From assembly GCA_001414345.1 (NCBI GenBank), contig LLCB01000005.1, forward strand, positions 372,001-436,000: a stretch of 64,000 nt of DNA. Direction: 5' to 3'. The notes beneath the pieces are model-generated. The model had not been told where the DNA came from. It worked only from the letters and a program-made list of their open reading frames with translations, and ran no database searches. This document shows positions 1-12,562 of this stretch, piece by piece. Origin of the DNA: Hymenoscyphus infarciens (taxonomy: Eukaryota; Ascomycota; Leotiomycetes; Helotiales; Helotiaceae). Made by a program: the position numbers and the translations under genes. The first letter of the stretch is position 1, and the number at the start of each line of letters is the position of its first letter.

Positions 1-434
1 TCGTAAATGCTTCCCATCATCTGGACTTGAGAACTCCTTTCGGTGTCATTGCTTTGATCGATACATAATGCGTCGATCCAAAGCCTCAAGGGCTCCTCTG
101 GGGTACCGGGCTGCTCGACAGCTCTCTCCGAATCCGACTCTATGCATGCAAGTAATTCTTCATGTGTTAATCTCTGTCGGAAGTGATAAAGCGCAAACCA
201 GAGATTCCGACCAACACCGACAGATTTTCCGTCGACCAAGATGGATTTGTGTACCTCATCCGCTCCCCAAGTATACGAGAGGGCCTCATAGTCGGGGTTC
301 TCATCTAATGATACATGCTCGAGGCTGCATCTGATGATTTCCGAGTCGTTATCGGGAAGAAGAGTGATGATTCGAATTTCGTGCTGGCCTAGAGGCGAGT
401 AGGTGAAGGGTTCGTGTCGCTCCATGTTATTCAT
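1..434 (-). CDS. HET-domain (heterokaryon incompatibility) protein, N-terminal part
   Basis: The reverse strand reads open from an ATG at 434 to the window edge, 144 codons, so the gene continues to the left. The protein has the opening signatures of the fungal HET domain (Pfam PF06985): YEALSYTWG near residues 50-58 and LWIDALCIDQSN near residues 117-128. An N-terminal stretch of about 15 residues (YSPLGQHEIRIITLLP) before the domain is usual for this family. HET proteins take part in non-self recognition and programmed cell death after hyphal fusion between incompatible strains; most family members have no proven role. A second in-frame ATG lies at 425; 434 is chosen as the first. No intron is seen in the visible part. 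Domain identity is sure; the C-terminal partner domain, which defines the subtype, is outside the window. Confidence 0.9.
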   Translation of the reverse strand, partial: MNNMERHEPFTYSPLGQHEIRIITLLPDNDSEIIRCSLEHVSLDENPDYEALSYTWGADEVHKSILVDGKSVGVGRNLWFALYHFRQRLTHEELLACIESDSERAVEQPGTPEEPLRLWIDALCIDQSNDTERSSQVQMMGSIY

Positions 435-1029
435 GGTAAAAGTGTTTTTTGAAAACGACCATCACAAACAGACGGGATCTTGTCGACTGTAGACGGTAGA
501 GTAGAAAGCGAAACCTAGATTCGGTGAGCCCAATTCAGCATGGTATGAGGCTGTGAGCGCTAAGCCACACTAGTAACTTTTCAGCCTATAAGCAGCTGAA
601 AATTGAGGCTAGCAACACAAGCTTCCCCCCAAGTACATGTGCCTTTGTAAGAAATAGTCTAGGAGAAATATATCTATTGTCCAATTGATTTAGAAGAGTC
701 GAGAACTCCTTTTGCCGTTTTTTTTAAAGTAATCTTATACAGTTCTTCAAGTTGTCTAAGACTTTCTCAGGTAGCCAATAAGAAGGTACGCAGAAAAGAG
801 GCTTGCCTTCGAGAGGAGAACCCGGGAATCAGCGACCATATCAACTTAAGTGTAGCTTAACACAACGGAATTGGAAAAATAAGCAAAAAATACGACAAGG
901 CTCAGAAACATAGTAAATAATTGTTTTTACGAGTTTCAGTCATTTTACAAGCTTTTAAGTTTAATCTCGCTTTTTAAGAGGAAGTCGGATCGCTAAATCT
1001 CAGTACTGTCCTAAAGTCTCGAGATGCCT
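435..1029. other. intergenic, upstream of the HET gene
   Basis: Non-coding sequence of normal composition that should contain the promoter of the HET gene. Short T-rich and A-rich runs occur near 719-726 and 880-890. No ORF, RNA gene or clear regulatory motif was recognised. Confidence 0.5.
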
Positions 1030-1225
1030 AGGGCCTGTTTAGCACGTATATATTTTATTATAAATATATAGGAGATTTTTACACGAGTATAGAAGCAAAA
1101 GGTGCTCGTATATTTCTAATTATATTATGAATTTTTTTATAAATATATTAGCTTACTATTTAGCTCGTTATATATATAGTAGTATATATAATCGTAGAAG
1201 ACTCTAATATAGTAAAGTTTTAAGA

Positions 1226-1257
<32 letters not shown>

Positions 1258-1800
1258 ATATACTAACGTTTAGCTAGTAGATATCGTAGTATATACTTTT
1301 ACTCGTACTTCTATTAAATATATATATTAACATATATATATTTAATCTCTTAATCTTTAACTTAAATATAGATATATATCTTTTCTCTTCTTTACTACTA
1401 TTACTACTATAACTACTATTAAAGTTTAAATAATATATACTATACTCTCTTTTAAGCTAAATAATTTAGAATATATTTTAAATTAAACTTATAATATAAA
1501 TAGATATATATAAGCATCTTTTGATTTTATACTCGTTTATAAATCTTCTATATCTAAATTATATTATATATATGCTAAGTAGACTCTAAGAGAGTATATT
1601 ATTCAATTTTAATTATATATATCTTAATATATATATATATATATATAAAGAAATAGTAAGTAAAAGTGCGTACTATAAATTATACTAGCTAAATGTTAGT
1701 ATATATTATAATATATATATATATATTATATTACCTCTTTATTCTCTGTAGTATATATCTTAAAAGAGAACTAATATATACGAGCTAAATAGGCTCTTAG
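1030..1800. mobile_element. AT-rich TIR element, RIP-altered (family T1, copy 1)
   Basis: An abrupt AT-rich block bounded by inverted termini. The left end reads AGGGCCTGTTTAGCACGTA and the right end, reverse complemented, AGAGCCTATTTAGCTCGTA, followed on both sides by TATA-rich sequence. The interior has (TA)n runs (about 1228-1260 and 1627-1646), almost no CA or TG, and no open frame. The same terminal motif occurs at two other places in the window (about 20455 and 21116; 60705 and 61132), so this is a dispersed family, probably non-autonomous. The GGGCC-type terminus recalls hAT-like miniature elements, but no clean 8-bp target duplication was seen, so the superfamily is open. Confidence 0.55.
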
Positions 1801-2929
1801 AGAACGTTAGTTCTACGACTATCTATTTAAAACTTAGACTGATAAATATTATAATAAACGACACCGATGTAAGCTACGTAAGACACAACCCATCGAAAAG
1901 GCTCTTATACTATAACAGAGAGTTAAGTCCTACCTCTCACTAGGCTATGAAGTGTACCTGTACAGTGAGTCTTTTAGTGGGGAACCTACCCACTAAAAAA
2001 TAATCCGCATCCCACAACACCAACCTAAAAACTTAGAAACTTCAAGACAAGAATTAATCAGTAGCCAAGAATTCCTCGCAGCGTCTTTCTGAGAAGTTCC
2101 CATATTTAAAGCTTGAGAAGTCATAAGATACAATCTATACCAAAAATCGCTAGCGTCGCGAAGGAGCTTTCACACTACATTCACAACACGATGCGCGCAA
2201 AGGAACCCCACTCGAATCAATTAAAAAAGATCTACACACAATCTCTCCATCTCATGCCAAAGATTCTTAGCATGATATAAATAGTCATGCGAGAACGTCC
2301 AAAGAATCAAGAAGCCACTTCTGCAAACGATTCTCAAAAAATGTTCTTAACACAATCAAAAAGAACCCGAGAACAATGCCCAGCTCTCTTACCCCTCAAA
2401 ACACGTACAATAAAACCTCCACTTCTTTTCACTGCTCACATTTAAGGTCACTGACATGTATATACACATAATCACAACAAATAATAAAAAAGTTTGAAAA
2501 AGAACCCGAGTAAAAGCCTCTAAGAAACGAGAAGCTATGTCATTGACCATCCTCAAAAGCACAGAATTAAACGAAGCGACACCAGGAACAAGATAAACTG
2601 GTGGTAAGTCTCTACAATATATATCACCAGGTCGTATTCCACCTCTGATGTCCATTTCTAACCACACTGACCTCGAAACTCCTCGTGATCTACTTGGAGA
2701 CTCCCTCGCAACCATCAGGACCGAAGATGCTATCTTTATTGTTCAGGGAGGACCTGGGTTCCTGGCACGAAGCACCTTCTTCGCCAAGGAGAAGACTATT
2801 GATGGGAAAGTCCACTCACTCGTCCAGACAAAGACTCCAAATGAGATATCATAAAATCAAAACAATTGTATTTTCCAACCCTCTAATCAAAAGACCTCCT
2901 TCCCCCCAAAAAACACCATCCCAAAAACT
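1801..2929. other. intergenic spacer with short ORFs only
   Basis: Composition returns to normal. A 68-codon plus-strand frame at 2648-2854 and a 108-codon minus-strand frame at 2389-2715 exist, but neither resembles a known family and they overlap each other; both are treated as chance or relic sequence. The last part is the 3' flank of the MFS gene. Confidence 0.4.
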
Positions 2930-4689
2930 CTACCTACTCCCACCCTCTAGCCTACCCGTACCCCTCTCCCTCCCCATCCCTCTCACATCCACCTCTCCTC
3001 TCCCATTACCAGAAAAAGCCCCCAAAACCTCCCTCCGCATTGTAAAACTCCACCCCAACGCAACAACACCAACAAAAAACAAATACCCCCACCAAACAAC
3101 CCCCACAATCCCCCTCTCAACCCCCCATCCAAAAGCCCACCCACCAACCGCACTGCCCACCGCCCTCGCCAACGAACTAAGCATATTCCCCGCCCCATGA
3201 ACAGTCCCCAACACAGTCTTAGTGGGCGCCGCTTCCGTGAGGAGGATAACGGTACTAGGAATCGCAATCGTGCGCGCCATAACTTGGGCACAAAGTATGA
3301 ATGCAATCCCCAGCCAGCGCGCAATCCCCGATTCAGGGAGGAGAGAAAGGTAAGGAGCAAGTAGGTAAGCGAGAGGAAATATAAACAAGGAAAGGCGAAA
3401 ACAACCTAAAGTTCCGAGATGGGCTTGTAGACGTGGGTAGATGAATAATTGGAGGAGAATACCGCAGAGACCGAAGCAGGAGAGCCAGATTCCAATTGAC
3501 GGCGTTTGCAGTCCGAGACCACCGGTGAAGGAGAGGATTGTCCAGTGAGCGTTTGGGGACGTCGGGGTGCTGAGGAAGAGCGGGAAGATGTGCATAAATG
3601 CTGCGTTGTGGAGGGGGAGGAGACCAAATGAGACGAGTGTTACTAGGACGTCGCGGGTCCAGATGTTTTTGAAGGGTGGTCTTGGGGGTGGTGGACCTGG
3701 TTTAGATGATGAGGGGCAAGGTTTCACTTCGATTTCTTCGCAGGTAGGGAGATCTTCCATCTTGATGACGGTGTATTGTGTTGAGTTGCGTCGGAGGATG
3801 GAGCGATTGATGAATCCTCTTACGGAGGTACCGATCATAATTCCAAGATCGGTTTCTTCCTCTTTGCCTGGGAGAGTTTCTCGCATTCCAAAGACTGCCA
3901 GGAAGAGACTCACACCAAGTACACAAGCATTGGTCATGGCTGGCAGAGCATACGGATACTTCAATGCCCACGCAACACCCTCCGGGTATTGATAAACATT
4001 GAACCACCCATCTGCTCCAAACAACCAAGGCAAATTCAAGACTGGATCCGCCAGACACCCTCCCAATGCCAAACCCGCAACCATTCCGGAATTAAAGACC
4101 AAAGGTAGAACCAAGAAAGCTCTCGTCTGGTATTTCCTCTCCTTGACAATCTCCGCAGTCATCGTCCGCATCACGCCCACATTCCCATTCCCAATTCCAG
4201 CCAGGACCCGCCAGAACATCAAAGCTCCTATGCTTCGAGAGAATCCGAAGGCCATGTTTGCTATGACGCTGAGCAACAAGCCCACTACGATCGTTGGCTT
4301 TCTACCGTAGAAATCCGATATCCGACCCCATAGCATGCTCGTGAAGAATTGTGCCAGTGGAAAGGCAGCGACAAGTAGCCCCGAAAGCTTTGCTATTTCT
4401 TGGGTCGCGTGTTCATCGTCGGCGGTGATGATGGATTTGATGAGGTAGTATATATATGGAAGGAGGCAGGTATTCGAGAGGGGCTCGGAGAGACGACATA
4501 ATGCGAGAATGAAGAGTTGGGATTTATTGGGAAGGTCTATCAATCGAACTGGAGCTGGCTTCGAGGGTTTCGAGGGCTTGGAGATGTCTTGTGTGACGAC
4601 ATCTGGATTGTTAGCATTTGGCCCCCAATGAATTGGAATCAATGCTTACTGGGTAACAATTCCTTCTCTTCCTCTTCCGTATGCGCCAT
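2930..4689 (-). CDS. MFS transporter (DHA1/ZIFL-like), putative exporter
   Basis: Two exons: 4689-4650 and 4602-2930, 570 aa. The intron (4603-4649, 47 bp) has donor GTAAGC and branch CTAAC just before the CAG acceptor. Splicing replaces the unspliced frame opening at 4642 with a better start at 4689, giving an acidic N terminus (MAHTEEEEKELLP). The protein is hydrophobic with about 12 membrane segments and a long cytosolic loop at roughly residues 265-330. Motif A between helices 2 and 3 is present (GRISDFYGRKP, residues 106-116), as is a GxGxGNxG-type helix 4-5 motif near 158-166. This pattern fits the fungal proton-antiport DHA1 group related to plant ZIFL proteins and yeast YCR023C; substrates are usually unknown (drugs, organic anions, metal chelates). 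The tail after the last helix is short, Arg/Gly-rich and unusual. Family is confident; substrate cannot be inferred. Confidence 0.88.
4603..4649 (-). other. intron 1 of the MFS exporter gene
   Basis: Donor GTAAGC, branch CTAAC and acceptor CAG at 47 bp. Exon 1 supplies 13 codons plus one base, and exon 2 continues in frame as VVTQDISKPSKP. It decides the start codon, because without it the ORF would begin inside the intron at 4642. Confidence 0.85.
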
Positions 4690-5637
4690 CTTGATATCCT
4701 GTCATATCCTCCGTTGCTATCCTAATGTTATCGTGTCCGCAAGATCATACTAATGCAGTAGCCAGTCGAGTAAAACGAGGAATGTTTGGAGGGAGCACAA
4801 CGTTTGCGATGGGACGAAGACATGGTGGAGGCAGTGGCACAAGTAGTAAGAGAGATCAACCTAGCTTAGTTCATCGAGAAAGGAAAGACCGAGGGATGAA
4901 TGGCATAGAATAGGCGCAATCTCGAAATTGAACCTAACTTTAAAATCGCGGTCGCGTCGGGATGCTGGGCTGGATACGACCAGCGGGGACCCAAAAGGGC
5001 AGGATTCCATGCAATTAGCAATAAACAGGCTAGCATCAGCCTCTTGCCATCGGGTATTTGGAGGTGCAATATAAATTGTTTTACCGGATCAACGAAGATG
5101 CTATATGGTACCATGTACATGTACTGGGGTAAAATGGGTTGATTGAAATGCCGTTTTATATTGATGGCGTGTGAGGCGAGGAGAGAGAGGGGTAAATTCA
5201 GGCTGTGACCCCAAATACCCCCACGGGCTTTTACAAATTGACAATAGAACACCTTCCTATCACGGATCCTTGGGATATGGATCCACTGATCACGACAAAA
5301 TTTCAACGACATCTGTATACTTTTCTCCTTTTTTCTACAGAAATAATCGCGTCCATTGATCAGACATACTTTTTTTTCGCGTGGAAATTGAAAAGTCATC
5401 TCGCGTGTTAAAGCACCAAAAGAAATACAAACGTGAGCTGCTTCCAACTTTTCATCTATTTTTCTAACGAAATATAGGTCCTCTCGAGCTTGAATCTTAC
5501 TCACAATTTTCCGGCCATCGATTATCATTACTCGGCACAAAAACTACTTTACAACCTCCCCAACAAATATCTTGAATGCGATAAAAGGGTATCAACCTCT
5601 GCAAAACATAATCCACTATGAGTGTACTGCTTCCAGC
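4690..5637. other. intergenic between MFS exporter and esterase
   Basis: Promoter side of the exporter and 3' flank of the esterase, both on the minus strand. It contains a 224-codon minus-strand open frame (4866-5540) with no signal peptide, domain or familiar motif and with no partner exon signals. I regard it as a chance frame or transcribed leader; the length alone is notable. Confidence 0.45.
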
Positions 5638-7382
5638 TCAAGAACTGAAGAAATCGTAAACCGAAGCAAAGATCGCACACTTGCTATCCACCACACTCTC
5701 ATTGGCCATCGTCGACCCAACACTTCCATTCAATCCCAACACCGCCAGATCATCACCAGTAGTACCCAATTTATCCCATCCAGGGCCCGCTTTAGGGTCT
5801 TTGGCAAAATCCGCCCATGCTTTTTGCATATACTTACTCAGAGCTATCTGTTGGTCTGTCGCGGCACTCTTGGGATACGTCCCGAAAACCAAGGAGATTT
5901 CCGAGGAATGATATACCTGAAGACCAGGAACAGTTTGAGTATTTGGGAAAGTTGCGTTGAAGTAATATCGCCAGACTGGGGAACCTGCGGTGACGGTTTG
6001 GCTCGCCATTATTGCTTGGGGCTACAGAATTCTAGTCAGCTTCTCTCGGAACAGCATTGGAACTGGAAGCCTACGCATTGGAACATATAATGTGTATATA
6101 TGGCCTCAATTGCTGCGGCATCTGAAGGATAACCGCCATTACCCTTTCCATCATCTACAGCAAAAACTTGCGCCATCGCAGCTTCCAGGGTCGGGATCGT
6201 GCCAAAGCTGGTGTTCAAGAATAGAGTGAGGTTATTCTGTCCCATGACATAGATGGAGCCCTCATTGTTATTGGTGCCCACGAGCAGCGGAACGTTGGAG
6301 ATATTGCGAGCAGCACGCAAGGCGACCGGGTGATCGACAATTGTCAAGTTATCACTCGCCACTGGCCATGCCACACTATTAACCTCGGAAATATTCTTCA
6401 AAAGCCCAGCCGGAGCATCTCGTATACACGTGAGGTTGCTTGATCCCGAAGAACAATTCAACTGCGAGGCGAGGAAGTACCAACTTGGTATACCATCCGC
6501 CGCCGGAGCCCCTCGTAAGGTTACTTGTCCGGACTCCAGGATTCCAGCTCGGAAGGGGGCTTCCTGTTCTGTGTAGCTTGTGAGAAGTGCATCTACACTT
6601 GCTGCTCCAGCTGACTCGCCCATGATGGTGACTTTTGATGGATCACCACCGAAGGCTTTGATATTTTTCTGCGTCCATTCCAAAGCAAATCTTTGGTCGA
6701 GCATGCCTAGATTTCGTTCTTTTATGGGTATTTCTGGGGAAGAAGCAAACCCAAATACGCCTGTGCGGTAATTCACAGAGACTAGAATGACATCCTCGAA
6801 GGCCGCGAAACTGGAACCATCATACAACGGATGGCCAGCATCGCCAAACTCCAATGAGCCTCCATAAAGCCAGAAGAGAACCGGAAACCCTCCAGAAGGC
6901 CTGGCTGTCGAGGGAGCGAAAACGTTTAGATACAAACAATCCTCACTTTCTTCTGGAGCAGGGGTATCGAACAAAAGTGTGATGAAGTCCCTTTGAGATT
7001 CTGGATCTGAAATACAGTAAGCACTCGCCTTGAATCAAGAATACATGTCAACTTACAATTGAATTGCTGAATGCATGCCGGTTTGATTGAAGAGGCATTG
7101 TATTCTCCCATCCACGACGGTGCTTTGGTCGGAACTGTGAAACGAACCGGCGATGCCGCAAAAGGAACACCAAGAAATTTATTTACAACGGCAGTGGCAG
7201 ACGTCAATGAAGTTGTGGTACCTAGGATTAGAATCAGCCCTCTATTCAGACATCTTCAATTGCTAAAACTTACCAGCAATCAATCCACCTTCTATCGTCG
7301 CGGTTGGGAGATGGTTGTGAGCGGACGCTAAGTTCGTGGACAGAAGCACAAAACACGTTATCCCTACCACCGGATTTAACAT
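5638..7382 (-). CDS. secreted type-B carboxylesterase/lipase
   Basis: Four exons (7382-7274, 7221-7057, 7006-6075, 6021-5638) joined by introns of 52, 50 and 53 bp with GTAAGT/GTAAGT/GTAGGC donors; 529 aa. The N terminus is a signal peptide (hydrophobic to about residue 20, ending ASA). The alpha/beta-hydrolase fold of the carboxylesterase type-B family (Pfam PF00135) is complete: EDCLYLNVF with its conserved Cys near 113-121, the oxyanion-hole region LYGG near 138-141, the nucleophile elbow GESAG with Ser223, the acid Glu340 in NNNEGS, and His440 in VYHSSEI. Several Asn-X-Ser/Thr sequons suggest glycosylation. Such enzymes hydrolyse carboxylic esters outside the cell (lipids, plant phenolic esters or xenobiotics); the substrate is not readable. 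Length is normal and all frames join cleanly, so the gene appears intact. Confidence 0.92.
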
Positions 7383-9461
7383 TGTAGATAATCCACCCGA
7401 GCAAATTTGATCTTGTCAGACTCGAAAGTACTAAGCTAGTACGAGGGAAATGAATGAACAGGTAAGTACAAACAACCTCTTAAACACAATTTCTCATATC
7501 ACAGTCGCTTCGCATCCTTAGTCTCACCACTCTACGCCATCTCGCATAGTCGGCATAAACGGGTGCAAGGCGACACTAGATGAACAGGAGATGATGGTTG
7601 TTGCTTACCTTCTCCCATCAGAATAAGAGGTCATTGCTTCGACGGTCCGGACTGCACGAAACTTACTCGCCTGAGGAAGGAACGAGCAATGTTCATCTGA
7701 GAGTCATGAACTCATGCACTACCACGCAATTCTTACAATCCGATATATTTATTCAAATACATTTACATTCCTTTCCAGTAACCAGCAGGAGGTTTCGTGA
7801 ACCCAGGACCTTTGGAGTTGATCAGATCGCGCCGAAAAAAAAACCTCTTGCAAAATACCCTGCAACGCACTAGTAGCTACCCTTGGATATCCTGCTAATC
7901 ACTTGGACAGGCTGTACTGCCAATCCGCTGATAAATGGATGTCGATTTAGAGAAGTTGTATCTTGGCAATATCCATCAATAGGTGCTATCAGCGAGTTTT
8001 TGGCGACATTGAAGAGATTTTGCCCCAAGAACGTCCGCTCGAGCCGTTTGCTAAAATCTTGCGGGTGTTACACGACGGTGGGGGGGAATTTCGCAAGCTA
8101 GGGTAGGATGAGTATTTTTATCTTATCTACGTCTCACTGTTTGTTTTTGTTTCCTCTTTTTATTCCATCTTGAAATTTTATTATAAGAAACAAAGCATCT
8201 TTTCTTTTTCTTCTTAATTTGGTACTGTGAGGTCGCATCTGAAAGGCGGGACAGACAGTATAGGCACCACGTGATGCTTATACTTACCCCGCACTCGGAG
8301 CCACGTTTCTTTGAGACCCAAGAAGACGCAAGACTGAGTTCTCGGGATCGAATCTGGTATCCTATTCTTGAACTCGTGCTTCCATTTTATTTGATGGGCA
8401 CCTTGAAAGATCCTGGGTGGGTTACCAGTTCCTTTTGAATTGTCTCCAGCACCCGGGAAAGGAAGGCGTTCAGAAGGTTTTGAATTGGGAGTACTAGATA
8501 TCGAATTGATTTCTCGGAGTCAATTGTGTTCTCCAACTTTCAAGCTTGGCCAACCCGAACCGCTGCATTGGCTTGTGGTTACTGTATTCCTTTTTCCCCC
8601 GGAGCTCTGCAAGACTTCATCCTTCTAGTTCATCAGAATTCTCAGTTGCTTGGTCTTTGTCACCTTGATCGGTAGTTGGGAAGTTCGTCCCAAAGTATGT
8701 AAGTACGTATGCATTAGATCTCCCGCCACCAATATACGATCAACCTGGTAAAAAACTCGTCGTGTGATATTCAAATATATGTGCCTGAGGATGGTGGCGT
8801 CTTTCCAATCGGATGTAGCGTTCCATCAAGCTGCTATCTTCAACTAGCGCAAATCAATATGCAAAGTCACCCCATGAGAAACCACATTGCTCGTGGTATC
8901 AAACTTTGAGAGAGTTCTGAATGGCTACGGTAAAAGACAAACAACAAGGGGTTTCATTGGTCTGCTAAATGCCCACATGATACCCGTACCCCACGACGTT
9001 ACCATCTTTCACAACCCCTCATCCAGACATAACGCTGGCCGTACCACCTTGGCTGCTGGAGGGAAGAAGGTCCATTGGATTAGAGAATTGGCTGCTGCGG
9101 GCCGCTGCTGGCGAGGAGTTTCTTTCCGTCTAATGGCGTTGTTGGACGAATGAGAGAGCTGGGTCGTACCGAACCTTTTCTTGGGTTATCTGGGGGTTTT
9201 AGAAAAAGGAAATACAAGAAGCACCCCATGCACAAGAAGTAACCTCAAGAACCCCAATTCCCTCGGCTTGGGTTGAGGAACTGCTGCTTTCTGGTCTTGA
9301 GTTGCTTCGCTTACGAAAGAACTTGCTCGCTCTTCAGCCTCGGCGGCAGGTCTTTTGTGGGGTAACGAAACGAACGATATCGAGGGTTTATATCGTGAGG
9401 AACTTGATATCTAGCTGCTGGAATTCTCGTCGAGTCTGGCTTGTACTTTTATTCGGGCACG
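7383..9461. other. long intergenic, divergent promoter region
   Basis: About 2 kb between the divergently transcribed esterase (minus) and sugar permease (plus), so it should carry both promoters. A palindromic CACGTG (E-box type bHLH site) lies near 8268. T-rich tracts occur around 8140-8220. Short frames (for example 7598-7873, 8887-9153) show no domain and no splice support. No RNA gene recognised. Confidence 0.5.
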
Positions 9462-11504
9462 ATGACGGGTCTTCCACTTCCAGTGGCCAAAGTGGCCAAG
9501 GTTGTCCCTTCGAGGGCTTCCCTTCGTCTTCATGTTTTATGTGCATTTTTCGGTTTGGCTTCTTTCATGTGGGGGTATGTAATTTCTCTCTCTCATTCCC
9601 CTTTTCACTTCAATCACCTCACCCCACTATTTCTTCTCACTAAGCTTTCCGATTCAGCTACAACATCGGAATAATGGCAACAATCTACGTACACCCCGGT
9701 TTCAAAAAAGCCCTCCACAAACCAGACGCCGCACATACTGGATTGATAACCGCAATTTACTACCTAGGAACCTGGATAAGTTATATCTTCATCTCACATC
9801 CGCTGTCGGATTACCTTGGGAGGAGATATGCGGCGTCTGCCGGGGTGTTTGTTGTTTGTGTTGGGGCGGCTTTACAAGCTGGTGCGAGGGGACCTGGCAG
9901 TTTTGCGATGATGATTGTAGGACGGATATTGTCTGGGATGGGGGTTGCAGTTGTTAGTACTAGTGTGCCTATGTATCAGAGGTTTGTGGAGTTTTCTTCT
10001 TCCATTTGGGAGAAGGGAAAATGGGGAGAGGGGAGGGAGGGGTGGTCTCTTGTATTGTGATATGTGGGGAAGGTTTGGCAGGAAGAAGCTGATTTTTTGA
10101 TAGTGAGATTGCGCCTGCGAAACAGAGAGGAAGATATGTGGTGATGAATCATATTGGGCTTGTTGCGGGACTTGCTTTTGCCTTTTGGTGAGTTCTATCT
10201 TCGGCCTCGATTCTAAAACGTATCGCTGATTTTGAAAAGGGTCGGTTACTGGATGAGTGCTTGGAAAACGCCGCAAGGAAATTATTATGGGTGGAGGTTA
10301 TCTGTGTTGGTTCAATTCATCCCCGCACTTATATTCATGGTTGGTGTATACTTCTGTCCAGAAACGTTAATCCCCCTTTCCGACTTAGATATTCAAAAAG
10401 ACTGAAAAACAACCACAGACCTCGCTGGCTGATAGAAAAGGGCCACTACACCCGAGCCCAGTCATCCCTCGCCTACCTCCGAGATGCCCCCCTCGATTCC
10501 GATATCGTCTCAGTCGAATTCGAAGCCATAAAAACCAACGTCTCCGAACACCGAAACACATCAGAAGAAAAATGGATAGCACCGTTCACCCATCGTCCAT
10601 TATTCAATCGTCTCTGGCGTGCTGCACTCTTACAATTCATGGCTCAAATGTGTGGAAATACGGCGATGAAATATTATCTTCCAAGTATTTTTGCGAGTCT
10701 GGGGATTGAACATCGACTTACGTTATTGATTGGTGGCATTGAGAGTACACTTAAGATCGGGTGTACAATTATTGAGATGTTGATTATTGATCGGGTTGGG
10801 AGGCGAACGACATTGGTTATTGGGTGTTTGGTTATGGGAGTTGCTCTTTTGGTTTGTTGTTTCCCTTCTCCAACCAATTCCCTATTCTTATCTCATCCTA
10901 TCCTCATATACGATCGTCACTAACCCAAAATTACAGATAAACGGAGCTCTCCCGCTCGCCTACCCAAATAACACCAATGTAGCAAGTGACTACACTTGCA
11001 TAGTCTTCATCTTCTTCTACACCTTCGGCTACTCGATCGGATTCGGTCCCGCAGCATGGGTTTACGGCTCTGAAATCTTCCCCACGAATGTGAGAGCTAG
11101 GGGCTTGAATTTCGCCGCTTCTGGAGGGGCGATTGGAAGTATTATCGCGGCTCAAACTTGGCCGGTTGGTATGCAGAATATTGGGAGTAGGACGTATTTC
11201 ATTTTTATGAGTATTAATTTTGCTTCTGCATTGGTGAGTTTTCCCTATCGAGAAAACTGGATTGGGGAGAGTTGACTGATTATGGCAGATTATTATTTTG
11301 GCGTATCCGGAGACTAAGCGAAGAAGCCTTGAGGACATGGATGCGCTGTTTGGTGATTATCATCCTAACCATACGATTGCAGATGGAGAGAGGGATGTCG
11401 TTGGGGAGGAGAACAGAGAACAGTATATAGACGAGAACGGCGTGGGGAGTGAGAGTGTCCATGTTGGAGGTAAGGGGGCGAAGAGCGATCGAGACAGCAA
11501 CTGA
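9462..11504 (+). CDS. MFS sugar transporter (Sugar_tr family), permease 1
   Basis: Seven exons: 9462-9574, 9658-9981, 10104-10187, 10240-10365, 10419-10851, 10937-11233, 11289-11504; 530 aa. All junctions keep frame and restore family motifs that no single open frame contains. The sugar-porter signatures (Pfam PF00083) are present in order: SDYLGRR near residues 88-94, YQSEIAPAKQRGRY across exons 2/3, the PET-PRW motif across exons 4/5, DRVGRR near 343, YGSEIFP...RARG in exon 6, and PETKRRSLEDMD after the last helix. The acidic C-terminal tail of about 60 residues is cytosolic. It should move a hexose, disaccharide or related polyol with protons across the plasma membrane; the specific sugar is not predictable. 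Two donors are weak (GTTTGT at 9982, GTTAAT at 10366), but frame and motifs support both. The start ATG at 9462 follows an unremarkable context and is the first in frame. Confidence 0.9.
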
Positions 11505-12562
11505 GTATACGACATTTGGGTTGGGTGTTAGTTTTTTGAGTGTCGAGAAGCTGTATTGGAAATGAACTCTGCTCAAGGGGGGTTTTTTTACTTCATAAGC
11601 GAGATCTTTGAATATATACCTTTCTTTTTGAAAGATACTTGGCGTGCAAAGAACCATTTAAGAACGTCTGCTGAATATCTCAAGCGAGGAAAAAGGGGGG
11701 CAATTCACTTATCAACAAATATGCTATATAATTCACTTCGAGATTAGTACGAGGATTTTTATTTAGTTAACTCCCCTAGACTGACATACCGGTTACGCAA
11801 CGAACATGCCAACGACCCAATCTCGACGCTGATAGGCCCTCTCGTGTCCCCCAAAACAAGTTTCCAAGTTTCACTGCCAAGCGACATCTTCATTGGAGGG
11901 ATTTCCACAGGAAAACTTTCCTGCAACCATGACATGCCCCGAGCAAACCCCACGCAAAACCAACGTACATCCAACAACACCAACACCAAGATTGTCCCGG
12001 GTAAATGGCTGCAATGCCCATTCTTGCTCTTGGGACTTCAAACTTACGAACTTTGGAACCTACGATATGATACCCACTGTTGCACCAATACGAATCGCAC
12101 CGCACCGTGATTCTGGAGAATTGCCGAATGGGGATCTGGGGTAATGTCTATTATCTTGTATTGAATGCGGGGTAGCATGTTCCGTGCCCGATTTGGTACT
12201 TGGACAATACGTTTTGCACACCAGCACGTTAGGTATAGGGTAAATCTAGCGATCCCGCCGAAGATGGGAATGGAATTTCTACATGGTGAGATATAAAAGC
12301 ATAGGTTCCCTTGTGTCTTTTACCGACTTTAGTTCTGTCATAGGATCGCATCAGGTGCTTTTCAAGGGACGTTTGCCGAAACCTCACTGTTTAGTGGGAG
12401 TGAACACTTGGTCGCGAATCGATATACTAGGAATATCTTTACCCCGCTATTTTTCTTGTACGACCTCTCACCGTAGGACCTTTGTTTTGAAACTTCACAG
12501 CCTCTTTATTACACAAAATATCCTCGTTTTCACCACGCTTCTTCGAAGCCAATCGTACAAGC
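11505..12562. other. intergenic between the two sugar permeases
   Basis: About 1 kb holding the 3' flank of permease 1 and the promoter of permease 2. Small opposing frames near 11750-12150 have no recognisable content. No terminator or repeat stands out. Confidence 0.45.

Noticed and set aside
2648..2854. 68-codon plus-strand frame with gene-like composition
   Set aside because: Overlaps an opposing frame and has no recognisable family. At most a relic exon.
2685..3200. 171-codon plus-strand Pro/Thr-rich frame
   Set aside because: Mostly antisense to the C-terminal exon of the MFS exporter; low complexity arises from the complementary codons.
4866..5540. 224-codon minus-strand open frame
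   Set aside because: No domain, signal peptide or splice partner. It lies in the promoter/3' flank between two well-supported genes and its composition is that of flanking DNA.
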